NCBI RefSeq assembly: GCF_004634385.1
Contig: NZ_CP037895.1
Coordinates: 2,579,245-2,643,244 of the forward strand
DNA length: 64,000 bases
Direction: 5' to 3'
Source: Thermaerobacter sp. FW80
Lineage (GTDB): Bacteria > Bacillota > Sulfobacillia > Thermaerobacterales > Thermaerobacteraceae
Made by a program: the position numbers and the translations under genes. Shown here one piece after another: positions 52,379 to 61,326 of this stretch. Below the pieces are notes generated by a model. The model was not told the DNA's origin, did not search any database, and saw nothing but the letters and a program-made list of their open reading frames with translations. Numbering within the stretch: position 1 is the stretch's first letter; the number at the start of each line of letters is the position of its first letter.

Positions 52379-54730
52379 TCACGGGGCCGCCGGCGCGCCG
52401 CGGGCCGGCTCGGCCACGGTCGCCTGCTCCCGCAGCGGGATGAGCTCGCAGATGGCATTGTAGTCGGGCTCGCCGCAGTACGGGTCGCACACCCCCGTGG
52501 GGATCAGCACGTTGCCCTCCGGCCAGTGGACCTGCAGGTTCCCCGGCCGGATGCGGCTGATCCGCACCCGACCCCGGTACTCGCCGTGGTCGGAGCGCAG
52601 CAGCACCGGATCGCCGTCCTTGAGCCCCAGGCGCTCGGCGTCCTCCCGCGCGATGAAGACGTCGTCCCGGCCCGCCCCGGTCAGCGGGTCGACCTCGTCC
52701 CACACCATGCTGTTGAACTGCTTGCCCCGCCGGGTGCTGACGCGGAACTTGCCCTCCGGCACGTCCTGCTCGGGCAGGGGCGCCACCACGAAGTGAGCCT
52801 TGCCGTCGGGGGTGTTGAAGCGGTTCCCCGCGCACAGCAGCGGCCCGCCCCACTGGAACTGGTCGCCCTTCCGCCTGAGGTGCTGGATGCTGTCGTAGAG
52901 GGGGACGGTCCGGGCGATGTCCTCCCGGATCTGGTGCGTGTTCTCGTAGCGGATCAGGTGCGCCCGTTCGGGGAAGACCCGCTCGGCGATGCGCACGGGG
53001 ATCTCCCACTCGGGCCGCGCCTCGCCGATGCGCCGGCCGGGGATCTCCGGGCTGAAGATCACCCGCCGCTCGGTGGAGGTCTGGGTGACGCCGCCCGGCG
53101 TCTCGTACCGCGTCGCCGCGGGCAGGATCACGTTCAGCTCCCCCGGCTCGAGCAGCATCATCGGGTTGATCACGATGTCCTGGAAGACCTTGACCGGCAC
53201 CCGCTCCAGGGCCGCCCGCACGTAGGCCGGGTCGGGCAGCGTCTCGAGGAAGTTGCCGCCGGCCGAGTAGAGCACGTCGATCTCGCCGCGGTACATGGCG
53301 TCGATGGCGGCGGTCGCCGTGAGGCCCGGCTTGGCCGGCACCTCGAAGCCCCAGATGGCCTTCATCGCCGCCATCGTCGCCTGATCGCCCACCGGCCGTC
53401 CCATGCCGTACGTGTTGGGCACGGCCCCCATCTCCGCGCCGCCCTGGACGCCCGAGTGGCCGCGGATGGGCATCAGGCCGCAGTGGGGCTTGCCGATGCG
53501 CCCCAGCGCCAGGGCGAGGTTCGAGATGGCGAACACGTTGTGGGTGCCGTGCCGGTGCTGGGTCACCCCCATGCTCCAGACGGTGATGGAGGTGCGGGCG
53601 GAGGCGTAGAGCTCGGCGAACCGCCGCATCGCCGCCGCCGGCGCGCCGGCCGATCGCTCCAGTTCCTCCCACGACAGCTCGCGCAGGAAGGCGGCCAGCT
53701 CCGCGAAGCCCGCGGTGTGCTCCCGGATGAAGGCGTGATCGAGGCGGTCCGTCTCGATCAGGTGCTTGAGCGCCCCGTTGAAGAAGGCCACGTCGCCGCC
53801 CTGGTTGATCTGGAAGAACTCGTCCATGATCCGGGTGCCGAAGAGGGCGCTCTCCACGCTGGACGGGACCCAGTAGCGCTCCAGGCCCTCCTCCCTGTAC
53901 GGGTTGACCACGGCCACCCGCGTGCCGGCCTTCTTCGCCTCGTAGAGGTACTTGGTCGTCACGGGCTGGTTGTTGGCCAGGTTCGTCCCGACCAACACGA
54001 TCAGGTCGCAGCCGATCCAGTCCTTGTACGACACCGTGGTGGCGCCGTAGCCGATGGTCTTGGCCAGGGCCGAGGTGCTGGGCGCGTGGCAGATGCGGGC
54101 GGCGTTGTCGATGTTGTTGGTGCCCAGGAACCGTGCCACCTTCTGGAAGGCGAAGTAGGCCTCGTTGGGCATGCCCCGCGAGGTCATGTAGAAGAACAGG
54201 CGATCGGGATCGCGGGCCACCGTCGCCCGGATGCGCTCCGCCACCAGGTCCAGGACCTCGTCCCACGAGACCCGGCGGTAGCCCGGCTCGCCCTTGCGCC
54301 AGACCATGGGATAGGGCAGCCGGCCCAGCTCCCGCAGCTCGCGGCTGGTCTTGCGGCGCAGGGCACCCGGGTCTTCCAGGATCCGCGGGTCCACCGCCGG
54401 CATGGTGTTGAGCCGGAGCATCTTCAGGCGGATGGTGCACAGGTGGATGCCGTCGATGGTCCAGTCGCGCATCCCCGTGGTGCCCAGCGAGCAGCCGTCG
54501 CAGCAGCCGTCCCGCAGGATGCGCCAGGCGTAGCCCAGCTGGTCGCGGTTCTCCCAGATGGTCTTCAGGATCTCCTTGTAGTGGTTGGGCCGCTGCTCGC
54601 CCAGGCCGTACGGTCGCAGCCCCGCCCAGTGCCGCGGGTCGAACCGGCGCCGCCGCGGCGCCGCGCCCCCACCGGGCCCGGCGGCCGGACCCGAGGCCCC
54701 ATCGGTCGACCGCTGCAGTTCGGCGGCCAT
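52379..54730 (-). CDS. fdhF: FdhF/YdeP-family molybdopterin oxidoreductase (formate dehydrogenase-like)
   Basis: 783 aa, one chain. N-terminal Cys group DGCCDGCSLGTTGMRDWT (about 75-90) and Cys98 in DGIHLCTIRLKMLRLNT; no complete CxxC-x3-C 4Fe-4S site. Molybdopterin core: RICHAPSTSALAKTIGYGAT (about 216), where a Ser rather than Cys/Sec appears in the region of the metal ligand; HRHGTHNVFAISNLALALGR; GHSGVQGGAEMG. The C-terminal guanylate-binding fold ends GNVLIPTGVCDPYCGEPDYN. Surrounded by cofactor genes and fdhD, it is probably a formate dehydrogenase, but YdeP-type relatives have unproven substrates. Confidence 0.88.
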   Translation of the reverse strand: MAAELQRSTDGASGPAAGPGGGAAPRRRRFDPRHWAGLRPYGLGEQRPNHYKEILKTIWENRDQLGYAWRILRDGCCDGCSLGTTGMRDWTIDGIHLCTIRLKMLRLNTMPAVDPRILEDPGALRRKTSRELRELGRLPYPMVWRKGEPGYRRVSWDEVLDLVAERIRATVARDPDRLFFYMTSRGMPNEAYFAFQKVARFLGTNNIDNAARICHAPSTSALAKTIGYGATTVSYKDWIGCDLIVLVGTNLANNQPVTTKYLYEAKKAGTRVAVVNPYREEGLERYWVPSSVESALFGTRIMDEFFQINQGGDVAFFNGALKHLIETDRLDHAFIREHTAGFAELAAFLRELSWEELERSAGAPAAAMRRFAELYASARTSITVWSMGVTQHRHGTHNVFAISNLALALGRIGKPHCGLMPIRGHSGVQGGAEMGAVPNTYGMGRPVGDQATMAAMKAIWGFEVPAKPGLTATAAIDAMYRGEIDVLYSAGGNFLETLPDPAYVRAALERVPVKVFQDIVINPMMLLEPGELNVILPAATRYETPGGVTQTSTERRVIFSPEIPGRRIGEARPEWEIPVRIAERVFPERAHLIRYENTHQIREDIARTVPLYDSIQHLRRKGDQFQWGGPLLCAGNRFNTPDGKAHFVVAPLPEQDVPEGKFRVSTRRGKQFNSMVWDEVDPLTGAGRDDVFIAREDAERLGLKDGDPVLLRSDHGEYRGRVRISRIRPGNLQVHWPEGNVLIPTGVCDPYCGEPDYNAICELIPLREQATVAEPARGAPAAP

Positions 54731-54773
54731 GCCGCTCCCTCCCTTTCCGCGCCTCTTCCGCGCCTCCGGCTCC

Positions 54774-54808
54774 GGCCCTCCGGCGGCCGCGTCGGCCGCC
54801 GGAGGGCC
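54774..54808 (-). terminator. Strong hairpin between moeA-mobB and fdhF
   Basis: Perfect 15-bp arms ggccctccggcggcc (54774-54788) and ggccgccggagggcc (54794-54808) with a 5-nt loop. It lies 28 nt after the moeA-mobB stop and 44 nt before the fdhF ATG. No U-run. It may attenuate or protect the mRNA ends within the operon. Confidence 0.6.
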
Positions 54809-54835
54809 TTCGGACGCCTGCTCTCCCTCCGTCCG

Positions 54836-57256
54836 TCACGGCTTGGGCGCCGTGGCCCTCGGCCGCGGCGCCCGGTCCGCGCCCCCCTCGCCGCAGCCGC
54901 CCCTTGGCCCCTCGCGGAACGGCTCGGCCCCCCGCGACCCACCCCCTCCGGGCCCGGCCGCGAGCCAGCGCGCCAGGGCGGCGGCCGCCGCCTCCAGCTC
55001 CCGGGGACCGAAGCCCGGGCGCAGTCGGGCGACCACCTCCCCGCGCGGCGGCACCTTGGCCTCGCCCACCACGATCTCCGGCCAGCCAGCCCCCGCCCCG
55101 CCCTCCACCAGGACCAGGTCGGGCCGGGCCCCGAGGAGGTGCTGGCAGGCGTCGACGAGCCGATCCACCCAGCCCGTCCAGGCGATCCCGCCCGTCCCGG
55201 CCCCGCTGCCGGGAGCGCCGGGCTGCGAGGCCCCGGCGTCGCCCGGGTGCGGACAGCCGGGGGCAGGCACCGCCGGGTTCAGCCCGGACGCCGGCGGTCG
55301 GGCTGCGCCGGCACGGGGGTGCGCCATCCCCTCCGCGGCCTCGCCGTCGCCCCCCGCGGTGCCGCCGTCCCGTGCGGTGCCGGTGCTGGCCGGTGGGGGC
55401 GGCCCGGCCCCCGCCGGCCTCACCCGGGCCGGCACGGGCCCGGCAGGGTCCGGACCCCATCCGCCGTCGGCGTCGCCCGCCGGCCGCAAGAGCCGCAGGG
55501 CCGACTCCTCGGGGCCGATCAGGGCCACCGCCACCGCCCCCGCCTCGGCCAGGCGCTGGCTGTCGCTGCCCCGCCGGTCGAGGTCGAAGCCGTGGGCGGC
55601 ATGCTTGACGGCCAGCACCCGCACCCCCTGCCGAGCCAGCTGGGCGATGAGCCCGGCCGCGGCCTGGGTCTTGCCGCTGCCCGAGCGGCCCGTCACCGCC
55701 ACGACGGGCGGGCCGGGCCGCGGTGCGCCGGTCCTGGGGGCAGGCGGCCGCCCGGCGTCAGCGGGACCCGGCTGCGCGCCGGCGCCCGGCTGCCCCAACC
55801 CTTCCTCCCCGGGCCCGGCTGTCCCGCCCGGTTGCGACCTCGCCGCCTCCCCCGGGTCCGGTTCCCCGTCCCCACCGGGTCGGTCCGGCCCGCCCCCGCC
55901 CATGGCCCGGGAGCCCGGCACCGCGGCGCCCTCGCGTGCCCACCCGGCCGGGACCGCGGGTGGGGCGAACCAGTCGGGCCACGCCCGGTCCTCGGAGGCC
56001 TCCAGGTCGAGGGCCCAGACCGCCTCGCCGGGCCGCGGCGCAGCGCCACGGCCCGGGTGGTACAGCAGCGCGTCGCTGCGCGCCACGGCCTCCAGGCGAC
56101 CCATGGAGGGGACCAGGGGTTCGACGGCGCCCCCGGCGCGGTCGAGGCGGGCCCAGACCAGCCGCGGCCGGTCCCCGGCCTTGGGCCACGGCGCCGCCAG
56201 CCGGGCCCGGACCGCCGGGCGCACGATGGTCCGCTGCCCCGCCAGCCGCAGGAGGAAGGGGCGCACCAGGACCTCGAAGGCGGCGAGGCACGAGGCGGGG
56301 CTCCCGGGCAGGCCCAGCACCCACACGGGGCCGAGCCGCCCCGCGAAGAAGGGGCCGCCCGGCTTGACGTCGATGCGCCCCAGCAGGCGGCGGGCGCCCA
56401 GGTCGAGCCACGTGCGCGCCACCCGGTCCCGGGGGCCCACCGAGACGCCACCGGTGGTGATCACCACGTCGGCGCCGCTGGCCGCGGCCCGGCGCAGGGC
56501 CGCGGCCAGCGCGGCCGGTTCGTCCGGCACGATGCCGCCCGTCTCGACCTCGAGCCCGAGGGAGGCGATGGCGGCGGCCAGCGTCAGGGCGTTGCTGTTG
56601 GGGACGGCCGCGGGGTCCGTCCCGGGCGATCCGCGGCCGGCAGGGACCAGCTCGTCCCCGGTGGCGAGCAGGAGCACGCGGGGACGGCGCCAGACGGTCA
56701 CCCAGCCGATCCCGGCGGCCGCCAGCAGGCCCGCTCGCCGCGGGGTGATCCGGTCCCCCGCCGCCACCAGCCGCTGGCCGGCCAGGACGTCTTCCCCCGG
56801 CGGCGCCACGTGTCGCCCGGCGGGCAGGGGGACCGCCACCTCCACCCACTCCCCGGCGGCGTCCCGGACCCGTCGGGCCCGTTCCGTGGGGACCACCACG
56901 TCGGCCCCGGGCGGCAGCAGGGCTCCCGTGCTGACCTGCCAGGCCTCCCGCTCCCGCGGCCCGACCCCTCCCGTCCCGCCCGCAGGGGCGGCATCGGCCG
57001 CCTCCCGTGCCGATCCCGCCCAGCGCCGCCCCGTCAGGCGCAGGCGCACGGGCCGGCCGGGTCCCGCCCCCGCGAGGTCCGCGGCCCGGCAGGCGTAGCC
57101 GTCCATCATGACGCGCGGCGCCGCGGGCACGGGCCCCGGGGCCGTCACGTCGACGGCCGCCACCCGACCGGCCGCCCGGACCACCGGCACCCGTTCGGTG
57201 CCCAGGGGGCCCGCCGCCTGGATCAGCGTGGCGAAGGCCTGTTCCAGCGAGACCAT
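54836..57256 (-). CDS. moeA: MoeA-MobB fusion: molybdopterin molybdenumtransferase / MGD GTPase adapter
   Basis: 806 aa. Residues 1-400 are MoeA: VPAAPRVMMDGYACRAADLA, VSTGALLPPGADVVVPTERA, LLLATGDELVP, PNSNALTLAAAIASLGLEVE, TTGGVSVGPRDRVA and VLGLPGSPASCLAAFEVLVR. After a 100-residue Gly/Pro linker comes MobB with P-loop VVAVTGRSGSGKTQAA (about 520-535), VKHAAHGFDLDRRGSDSQRL and VEGGAGAGWPEIVV; MobB itself is split by an 85-residue low-complexity insertion. MoeA inserts molybdenum; MobB assists MGD formation. An exact 13-mer (56513-56525) encodes DEPA. ATG 57256. Confidence 0.93.
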   Translation of the reverse strand: MVSLEQAFATLIQAAGPLGTERVPVVRAAGRVAAVDVTAPGPVPAAPRVMMDGYACRAADLAGAGPGRPVRLRLTGRRWAGSAREAADAAPAGGTGGVGPREREAWQVSTGALLPPGADVVVPTERARRVRDAAGEWVEVAVPLPAGRHVAPPGEDVLAGQRLVAAGDRITPRRAGLLAAAGIGWVTVWRRPRVLLLATGDELVPAGRGSPGTDPAAVPNSNALTLAAAIASLGLEVETGGIVPDEPAALAAALRRAAASGADVVITTGGVSVGPRDRVARTWLDLGARRLLGRIDVKPGGPFFAGRLGPVWVLGLPGSPASCLAAFEVLVRPFLLRLAGQRTIVRPAVRARLAAPWPKAGDRPRLVWARLDRAGGAVEPLVPSMGRLEAVARSDALLYHPGRGAAPRPGEAVWALDLEASEDRAWPDWFAPPAVPAGWAREGAAVPGSRAMGGGGPDRPGGDGEPDPGEAARSQPGGTAGPGEEGLGQPGAGAQPGPADAGRPPAPRTGAPRPGPPVVAVTGRSGSGKTQAAAGLIAQLARQGVRVLAVKHAAHGFDLDRRGSDSQRLAEAGAVAVALIGPEESALRLLRPAGDADGGWGPDPAGPVPARVRPAGAGPPPPASTGTARDGGTAGGDGEAAEGMAHPRAGAARPPASGLNPAVPAPGCPHPGDAGASQPGAPGSGAGTGGIAWTGWVDRLVDACQHLLGARPDLVLVEGGAGAGWPEIVVGEAKVPPRGEVVARLRPGFGPRELEAAAAALARWLAAGPGGGGSRGAEPFREGPRGGCGEGGADRAPRPRATAPKP

Positions 57257-57331
57257 GGCCCGTGACCCCGCCTTCCCGCCGCCGCCCGTGACGATCGTCG
57301 TGCCGAACCCCGTCCCCGAGGCGCTGACCCG

Positions 57332-58228
57332 CTACCCGCCCGATCCCGACGTCCCGGCCGCCGCGGCCGCCGCCGGGTCGCCCACCCGTGCGGCCCCGGT
57401 GTAGACGTTGAAGCGATCCCCCCGGGCGAAGCCGATCAGGGTCAGGCCGAACTCCCGGGCGGCGTCGCAGGCCAGGCTGGACGGGGCCGAGACGGCCACC
57501 ACCACGGGGATGCCGGCCACCACCGCCTTCTGCACGATCTCGAAGCTGGCCCGCCCGCTGACCATGAGGATCGTGTCCGTCAGCGGGGTCCGGCCCTGCA
57601 GGAAGAAGTGGCCGATCAGCTTGTCGGTGGCGTTGTGGCGGCCCACGTCCTCCCGCAGCGCCAGCAGGCGTCCCTCCAGGTCGAACAGGGCCGCGGCGTG
57701 CAGGCCGCCGGTGCGGTCGAACAGCGCCTGCTGACGCCGCAGGGTCTCCCCCAGCGAGGCGATGACCTCCGGCCGCAGCACCGGCCCCGTCGGCTGGGGG
57801 AGGGCACACGCGCCCCGGCTGTGGATCGCCTCCAGCGACGCCTTGCCGCACACCCCGCAGCTCGAGGTGGTGTAGAAGTTGCGCTGCAGGGTCCGAGGTT
57901 CCACCTGGACGCCTGGCCGCAGCCACACGTTGACGATGTTGTACTGCTGCTCGCCGTCGACGTCGGGGTCGGTGCAGTAGCTGATGGCCGCGATCTGATG
58001 GGGGTCGTCGAGAAGGCCTTCGGTGAAGAGGAACCCGCCGGCCAGTTCGAAGTCGTGGCCCGGCGTGCGCATGGTGACGGCCACGCGGACCGGTTCGTCC
58101 CGTCCCGCGGGCCGCAAGCGGATCTCCAGCGGCTCTTCCGTCACCAGCACGTCGTCGGCCCAGCGGGCGCGGCCCTGCTGCCAGTGCTGCACCCGCCGGC
58201 GGACGGTGCTGGTCCGCACCGCCTGCAC
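57332..58228 (-). CDS. fdhD: Formate dehydrogenase sulfurtransferase FdhD
   Basis: 298 aa. It carries sulfur from a cysteine desulfurase to the molybdenum cofactor of formate dehydrogenase. The essential CxxC is in YTTSSCGVCGKASLEAIHSR (about 119-138). GHDFELAGGFLFTEGLL, REDVGRHNATDKLIGHFFLQ and LMVSGRASFEIVQKAVVAGI are diagnostic. I chose GTG 58228 with GGGGGAGGGGAG upstream; a TTG at 58261 would add 11 residues. First gene of a minus-strand run fdhD, moeA-mobB, fdhF, transporter. Its presence is strong evidence that the molybdoenzyme is a formate dehydrogenase. Confidence 0.95.
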   Translation of the reverse strand: MQAVRTSTVRRRVQHWQQGRARWADDVLVTEEPLEIRLRPAGRDEPVRVAVTMRTPGHDFELAGGFLFTEGLLDDPHQIAAISYCTDPDVDGEQQYNIVNVWLRPGVQVEPRTLQRNFYTTSSCGVCGKASLEAIHSRGACALPQPTGPVLRPEVIASLGETLRRQQALFDRTGGLHAAALFDLEGRLLALREDVGRHNATDKLIGHFFLQGRTPLTDTILMVSGRASFEIVQKAVVAGIPVVVAVSAPSSLACDAAREFGLTLIGFARGDRFNVYTGAARVGDPAAAAAAGTSGSGG

Positions 58229-58451
58229 CGCACTCCCCTCCCCCAGCCACGCCAATGCCACCCCGGCGGCCCCGCTGCAGCCGGACCCGCCACCCGCGTC
58301 GGCCCGCCGTCTCCGCCGCCCCGCCGCCCGTCACCACGGGCCGGGCGGATCTCCGCTGCAGGGGCAGCGACCTCCGCTCCCGGGTCCCGTCGCGGCGGCG
58401 GTCCCTCTCCGGGGCCTCACCGGGGGTGATGCGAACGGCGCCCTCACCACA

Positions 58452-58480
58452 AGTTTACCAAGCCGAACCATTCCCACCAA
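58452..58480 (-). promoter_or_regulatory. Promoter of the fdhD operon
   Basis: Minus strand TTGGTG (58480-58475), 17 nt, TAAACT (58457-58452), in an AT-rich island about 220 nt before fdhD. The 600-nt divergent region to mobA otherwise holds no gene. Confidence 0.6.
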
Positions 58481-58845
58481 GGGGAAGCGGGGGTCCGTCC
58501 GCGTCCCCTTCCTCCGCGAGCCGGCGGATCCCTCGCTGAGCGACCTGGTCCGGAGCCGGCCCGCGCCCGCTTCCTGCTGCGGAACGCCGCGGGAAGCCGC
58601 TCCTCGGTCGGGAAAGCGCCGGCGCGGGACGAACGGGCCGCCACTGCCCAGCGCACCGCCCGCGGATGCCGCGGTCGCCCCGCAGCCTCCGGACGCCCCC
58701 GCCCCGCAGCCCGCAGGAGGCCGAGACGCCCGCGGCGAATCAGGGGCTGCAGGCTGTTCGTCCCCCGCCGGACCCGCCCCCGCAGCCCGCCGCCGGCTGC
58801 GGCGATGGCCGTCAGGAGGCCCTGCGCTGCATGGGGGGAGCCGCC

Positions 58846-59583
58846 GTGCCGGCCTCCCGAGCGAAACCGCCCGCCACCCGACCCGAACCGCAGCCCGACG
58901 CCGAGGGCGATGCGCCCCAGCCGGCCCGGGCCCTGCCCGTCACCGGCCTCGTCCTCGCCGGCGGGGAGAGCCGGCGCATGGGGCGGGACAAGGCGCTGCT
59001 GCCGACGGCCAGAGGGCCCCTCCTGCTCCACGTGGCCCGCACCCTCGCCACCACGTGCGCCGAGGTGCTGGTGGTCGACCGGCCCCCGGGGCGCTACCGT
59101 CACCTGGGCTTGCCCGTGGTGCTCGACCGTCTCCCCGGCCGCGGACCCCTGGCGGGGCTCCATGCGGGGCTGGAGGCCATGCGCCATGCCTACGGCCTGG
59201 TGGTCGCGTGCGACATGCCCGGTCTGACGCCGGCGGTGGCCCGCTTCCTGGTCCAGCGGGCGCTGGAGGCGGAGCGGCGGGGCACCCCGGTGGACGCCGT
59301 GGTCCCCCTGCGCCGGGGCCGGCCGGAGCCCCTGCTGGCCGTCTACGCCCGCCGCCTGGCGCCCGTGGCGGAGGCGCTGCTGGAGCAGGGTCGTCCCCCG
59401 CTCAGGGCCCTGCTGGCGGCTCCGGGGGTGCGCGTGGCGTGGGTGGACGAAGCCGAGCTGCGCACCATCGACCCCGATCTCCGCTGCCTGGTCAACCTCA
59501 ACACGCCCGCCGACTGGGCGGCCTGGCGCCGCGGCCAGCTCCCCCCGGACTCCCCCGGGCCCGCGGGTCTCCCCGGAGGGTAG
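58846..59583 (+). CDS. mobA: Molybdenum cofactor guanylyltransferase
   Basis: 245 aa. It adds GMP to Mo-molybdopterin to give the MGD form used by formate dehydrogenase-type enzymes. LVLAGGESRRMGRDKALLPT (about 34-53) is the nucleotidyltransferase signature; VVLDRLPGRGPLAGLHAGLE and YGLVVACDMPGLTPAVARFL with the metal-binding Asp follow. C-terminal LVNLNTPADWAAW matches the family end. GTG 58846 has GGGGGGAG 5 nt upstream; ATG 58831 is possible. Divergent from fdhD, completing the cofactor set. Confidence 0.94.
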   Translation: MPASRAKPPATRPEPQPDAEGDAPQPARALPVTGLVLAGGESRRMGRDKALLPTARGPLLLHVARTLATTCAEVLVVDRPPGRYRHLGLPVVLDRLPGRGPLAGLHAGLEAMRHAYGLVVACDMPGLTPAVARFLVQRALEAERRGTPVDAVVPLRRGRPEPLLAVYARRLAPVAEALLEQGRPPLRALLAAPGVRVAWVDEAELRTIDPDLRCLVNLNTPADWAAWRRGQLPPDSPGPAGLPGG

Positions 59584-60000
59584 CGGGGACGGGCCGAGCC
59601 CGCCCCGTTCGCCGCAGGCGGCGCCGAGCGCCCCCTTGACCTCCCCGTCCGGCGGCAGATCCCCTCGGACCGCCCACGCACAGCCCCCGCGCCCCCCTCG
59701 ACCGCACCGCGCTGTCGCGCATCCCCGCCGACCGCCCGAGCACAGCCCCCGTGCCCCCCTCGACCGCACCGCGCTGTGGCGCGTCCCCGCCGACCGCCCG
59801 AGCCGCAGCCCGCGCGCCCCCTCGACCGCCTCTCCCGGCGACGTGTCCCCGTCGACCTCCCGTCCCGCGAGGCGGTGGACGCCTGCTGTCACGCCGGGAG
59901 GTTCGACCGCTTGGCGCGCGGAACATTCCCCGACGGGGGATACGCCGCCCGCCGCGCGAACCCGCGCGGCGGGGGCGGCTGCGTCACGGGAGGGATCGCC
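59584..60000. other. Gap before paaK with 62-bp tandem repeats
   Basis: No gene supported over 415 nt; the open frames that cross it are produced by the repeat at 59668-59852. I see no clear promoter for paaK. Confidence 0.6.
59668..59852. repeat. Tandem repeat, 62 bp x3
   Basis: Unit 1 (59668-59729) and unit 2 (59730-59791) are 62 bp each and nearly identical, both starting gaccgccc and containing ctcgaccgcaccgcgctgt. Unit 3 (59792-59852) is degenerate. This is the longest tandem unit in the window. Confidence 0.9.
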
Positions 60001-61326
60001 ATGATCTGGGACCGGGATGTGGAGACGGCGTCCCGGGACACCTTGCGGCGCCTGCAGCTGGAGCGCCTGCGCGCCACCGTGGAGCGGGCGTACCACCGGA
60101 TCCCCCTCTTCCGCCGGCGCATGGCGGAGCGGGGCCTCGCGCCCGACGACCTCCGCCACCTGGAGGACCTGGCCCGGCTCCCCTTCATGACCAAGCAGGA
60201 CCTGCGGGACCACTATCCCTTCGGCCTGTTCGCCGAGCCCCTCCAGCGCGTGGTCCGCATCCACGCCTCCTCGGGGACCCGCGGCAAGCCGACGGTGGTC
60301 GGCTACACCCGCCACGACCTGGAGGTGTGGGCGGAGTGCGTGGCCCGCTGCTTCTGCATGGCGGGCGGCGAGCCGGGCCACGTCCTGCACAACGCCTACG
60401 GCTACGGGCTCTTCACCGGCGGGCTCGGCCTGCACGCCGGCGCCGAGCGGGTCGGGGCCACCGTGGTGCCGGCCTCCGGCGGCCACACGGCCCGGCAGAT
60501 CCTGCTGATCCAGGACCTGCGCCCCGACGGCATCGCCTGTACCCCCTCCTACCTCCTGAACCTGGCTGATGCCATGGACGAACACGGCATCGACCCGCGG
60601 TCCACCAGCCTGCGCTACGGGATCCTCGGGGCGGAGCCGTGGTCCGAGTCGATGCGGCAGCAGCTGGAGGCGCGCCTGGGCATCGACGCGGTGGACATCT
60701 ACGGGCTCAGCGAGGTGATCGGGCCGGGCGTCGCCAACGAGTGCCGCGAGGCCAAGGACGGGCTGCACATCAACGAGGACCACTTCCTTCCCGAGGTGGT
60801 GGATCCCCAGACCGGCGAGCCGCTGCCGCCCGGCCAGTACGGCGAACTGGTGTTCACCTCCCTCACCAAGGAGGCCTTCCCCGTGATCCGCTACCGCACC
60901 GGCGACATCGCCGCCCTGTACCCCGAACCCTGCCGGTGCGGCCGCACCCTGGTGCGCATGAGCCGCATCAAGGGGCGGGTCGACGACATGCTGGTGGTGC
61001 GGGGCGTCAACGTCTTCCCCTCGGAGGTGGAGTACCAGCTGCTCAAGATCCCCGAGCTGGCGCCCCACTACCAGCTGGTGGTGGACCGCGGCCGGGCGCT
61101 GGACCGGATCGAGGTGTGGGTGGAGCCGGCGCCCGCGGTGACCGGCGCGTGGGGCGGGTTCGACCCCGGGGCCGAGGTCGCCCGCCGGCTGGAGGCACGA
61201 GTGGCCGACGTGCTCGGCGGGGCCCTGGGCCTCCAGGTGGACGTGCGGCTGGTGGCGCCCGGCTCCATTCCCCGCAGCGAGGGGAAGGCCGTGCGGGTGG
61301 TCGACCGCCGCCAGGTGAGCCCGTGA
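60001..61326 (+). CDS. paaK: Phenylacetate-CoA ligase
   Basis: 441 aa, normal length. It activates phenylacetate or a related aryl acid with ATP and CoA. P-loop HASSGTRGKPTVVGYT (about 89), adenylate motif DIYGLSEVIGPGVANECREA (about 235), YRTGDIAALYPEPCRCGRTL and the C-terminal hinge RVDDMLVVRGVNVFPSEVEY. ATG 60001 has GGGAGGG upstream. Coupled by GTGA and ATGA overlaps to a thioesterase and a quinone oxidoreductase. The epoxidase and ring-opening paa genes are not here. Confidence 0.95.
   Translation: MIWDRDVETASRDTLRRLQLERLRATVERAYHRIPLFRRRMAERGLAPDDLRHLEDLARLPFMTKQDLRDHYPFGLFAEPLQRVVRIHASSGTRGKPTVVGYTRHDLEVWAECVARCFCMAGGEPGHVLHNAYGYGLFTGGLGLHAGAERVGATVVPASGGHTARQILLIQDLRPDGIACTPSYLLNLADAMDEHGIDPRSTSLRYGILGAEPWSESMRQQLEARLGIDAVDIYGLSEVIGPGVANECREAKDGLHINEDHFLPEVVDPQTGEPLPPGQYGELVFTSLTKEAFPVIRYRTGDIAALYPEPCRCGRTLVRMSRIKGRVDDMLVVRGVNVFPSEVEYQLLKIPELAPHYQLVVDRGRALDRIEVWVEPAPAVTGAWGGFDPGAEVARRLEARVADVLGGALGLQVDVRLVAPGSIPRSEGKAVRVVDRRQVSP

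Noticed and set aside
26083-60590. GGACGAACACGGC, seen near 26082 and 60577, as a further 13-mer variant
   Set aside because: It differs at the core CCGG and one copy encodes an ordinary DEHG in paaK; two copies are not enough.
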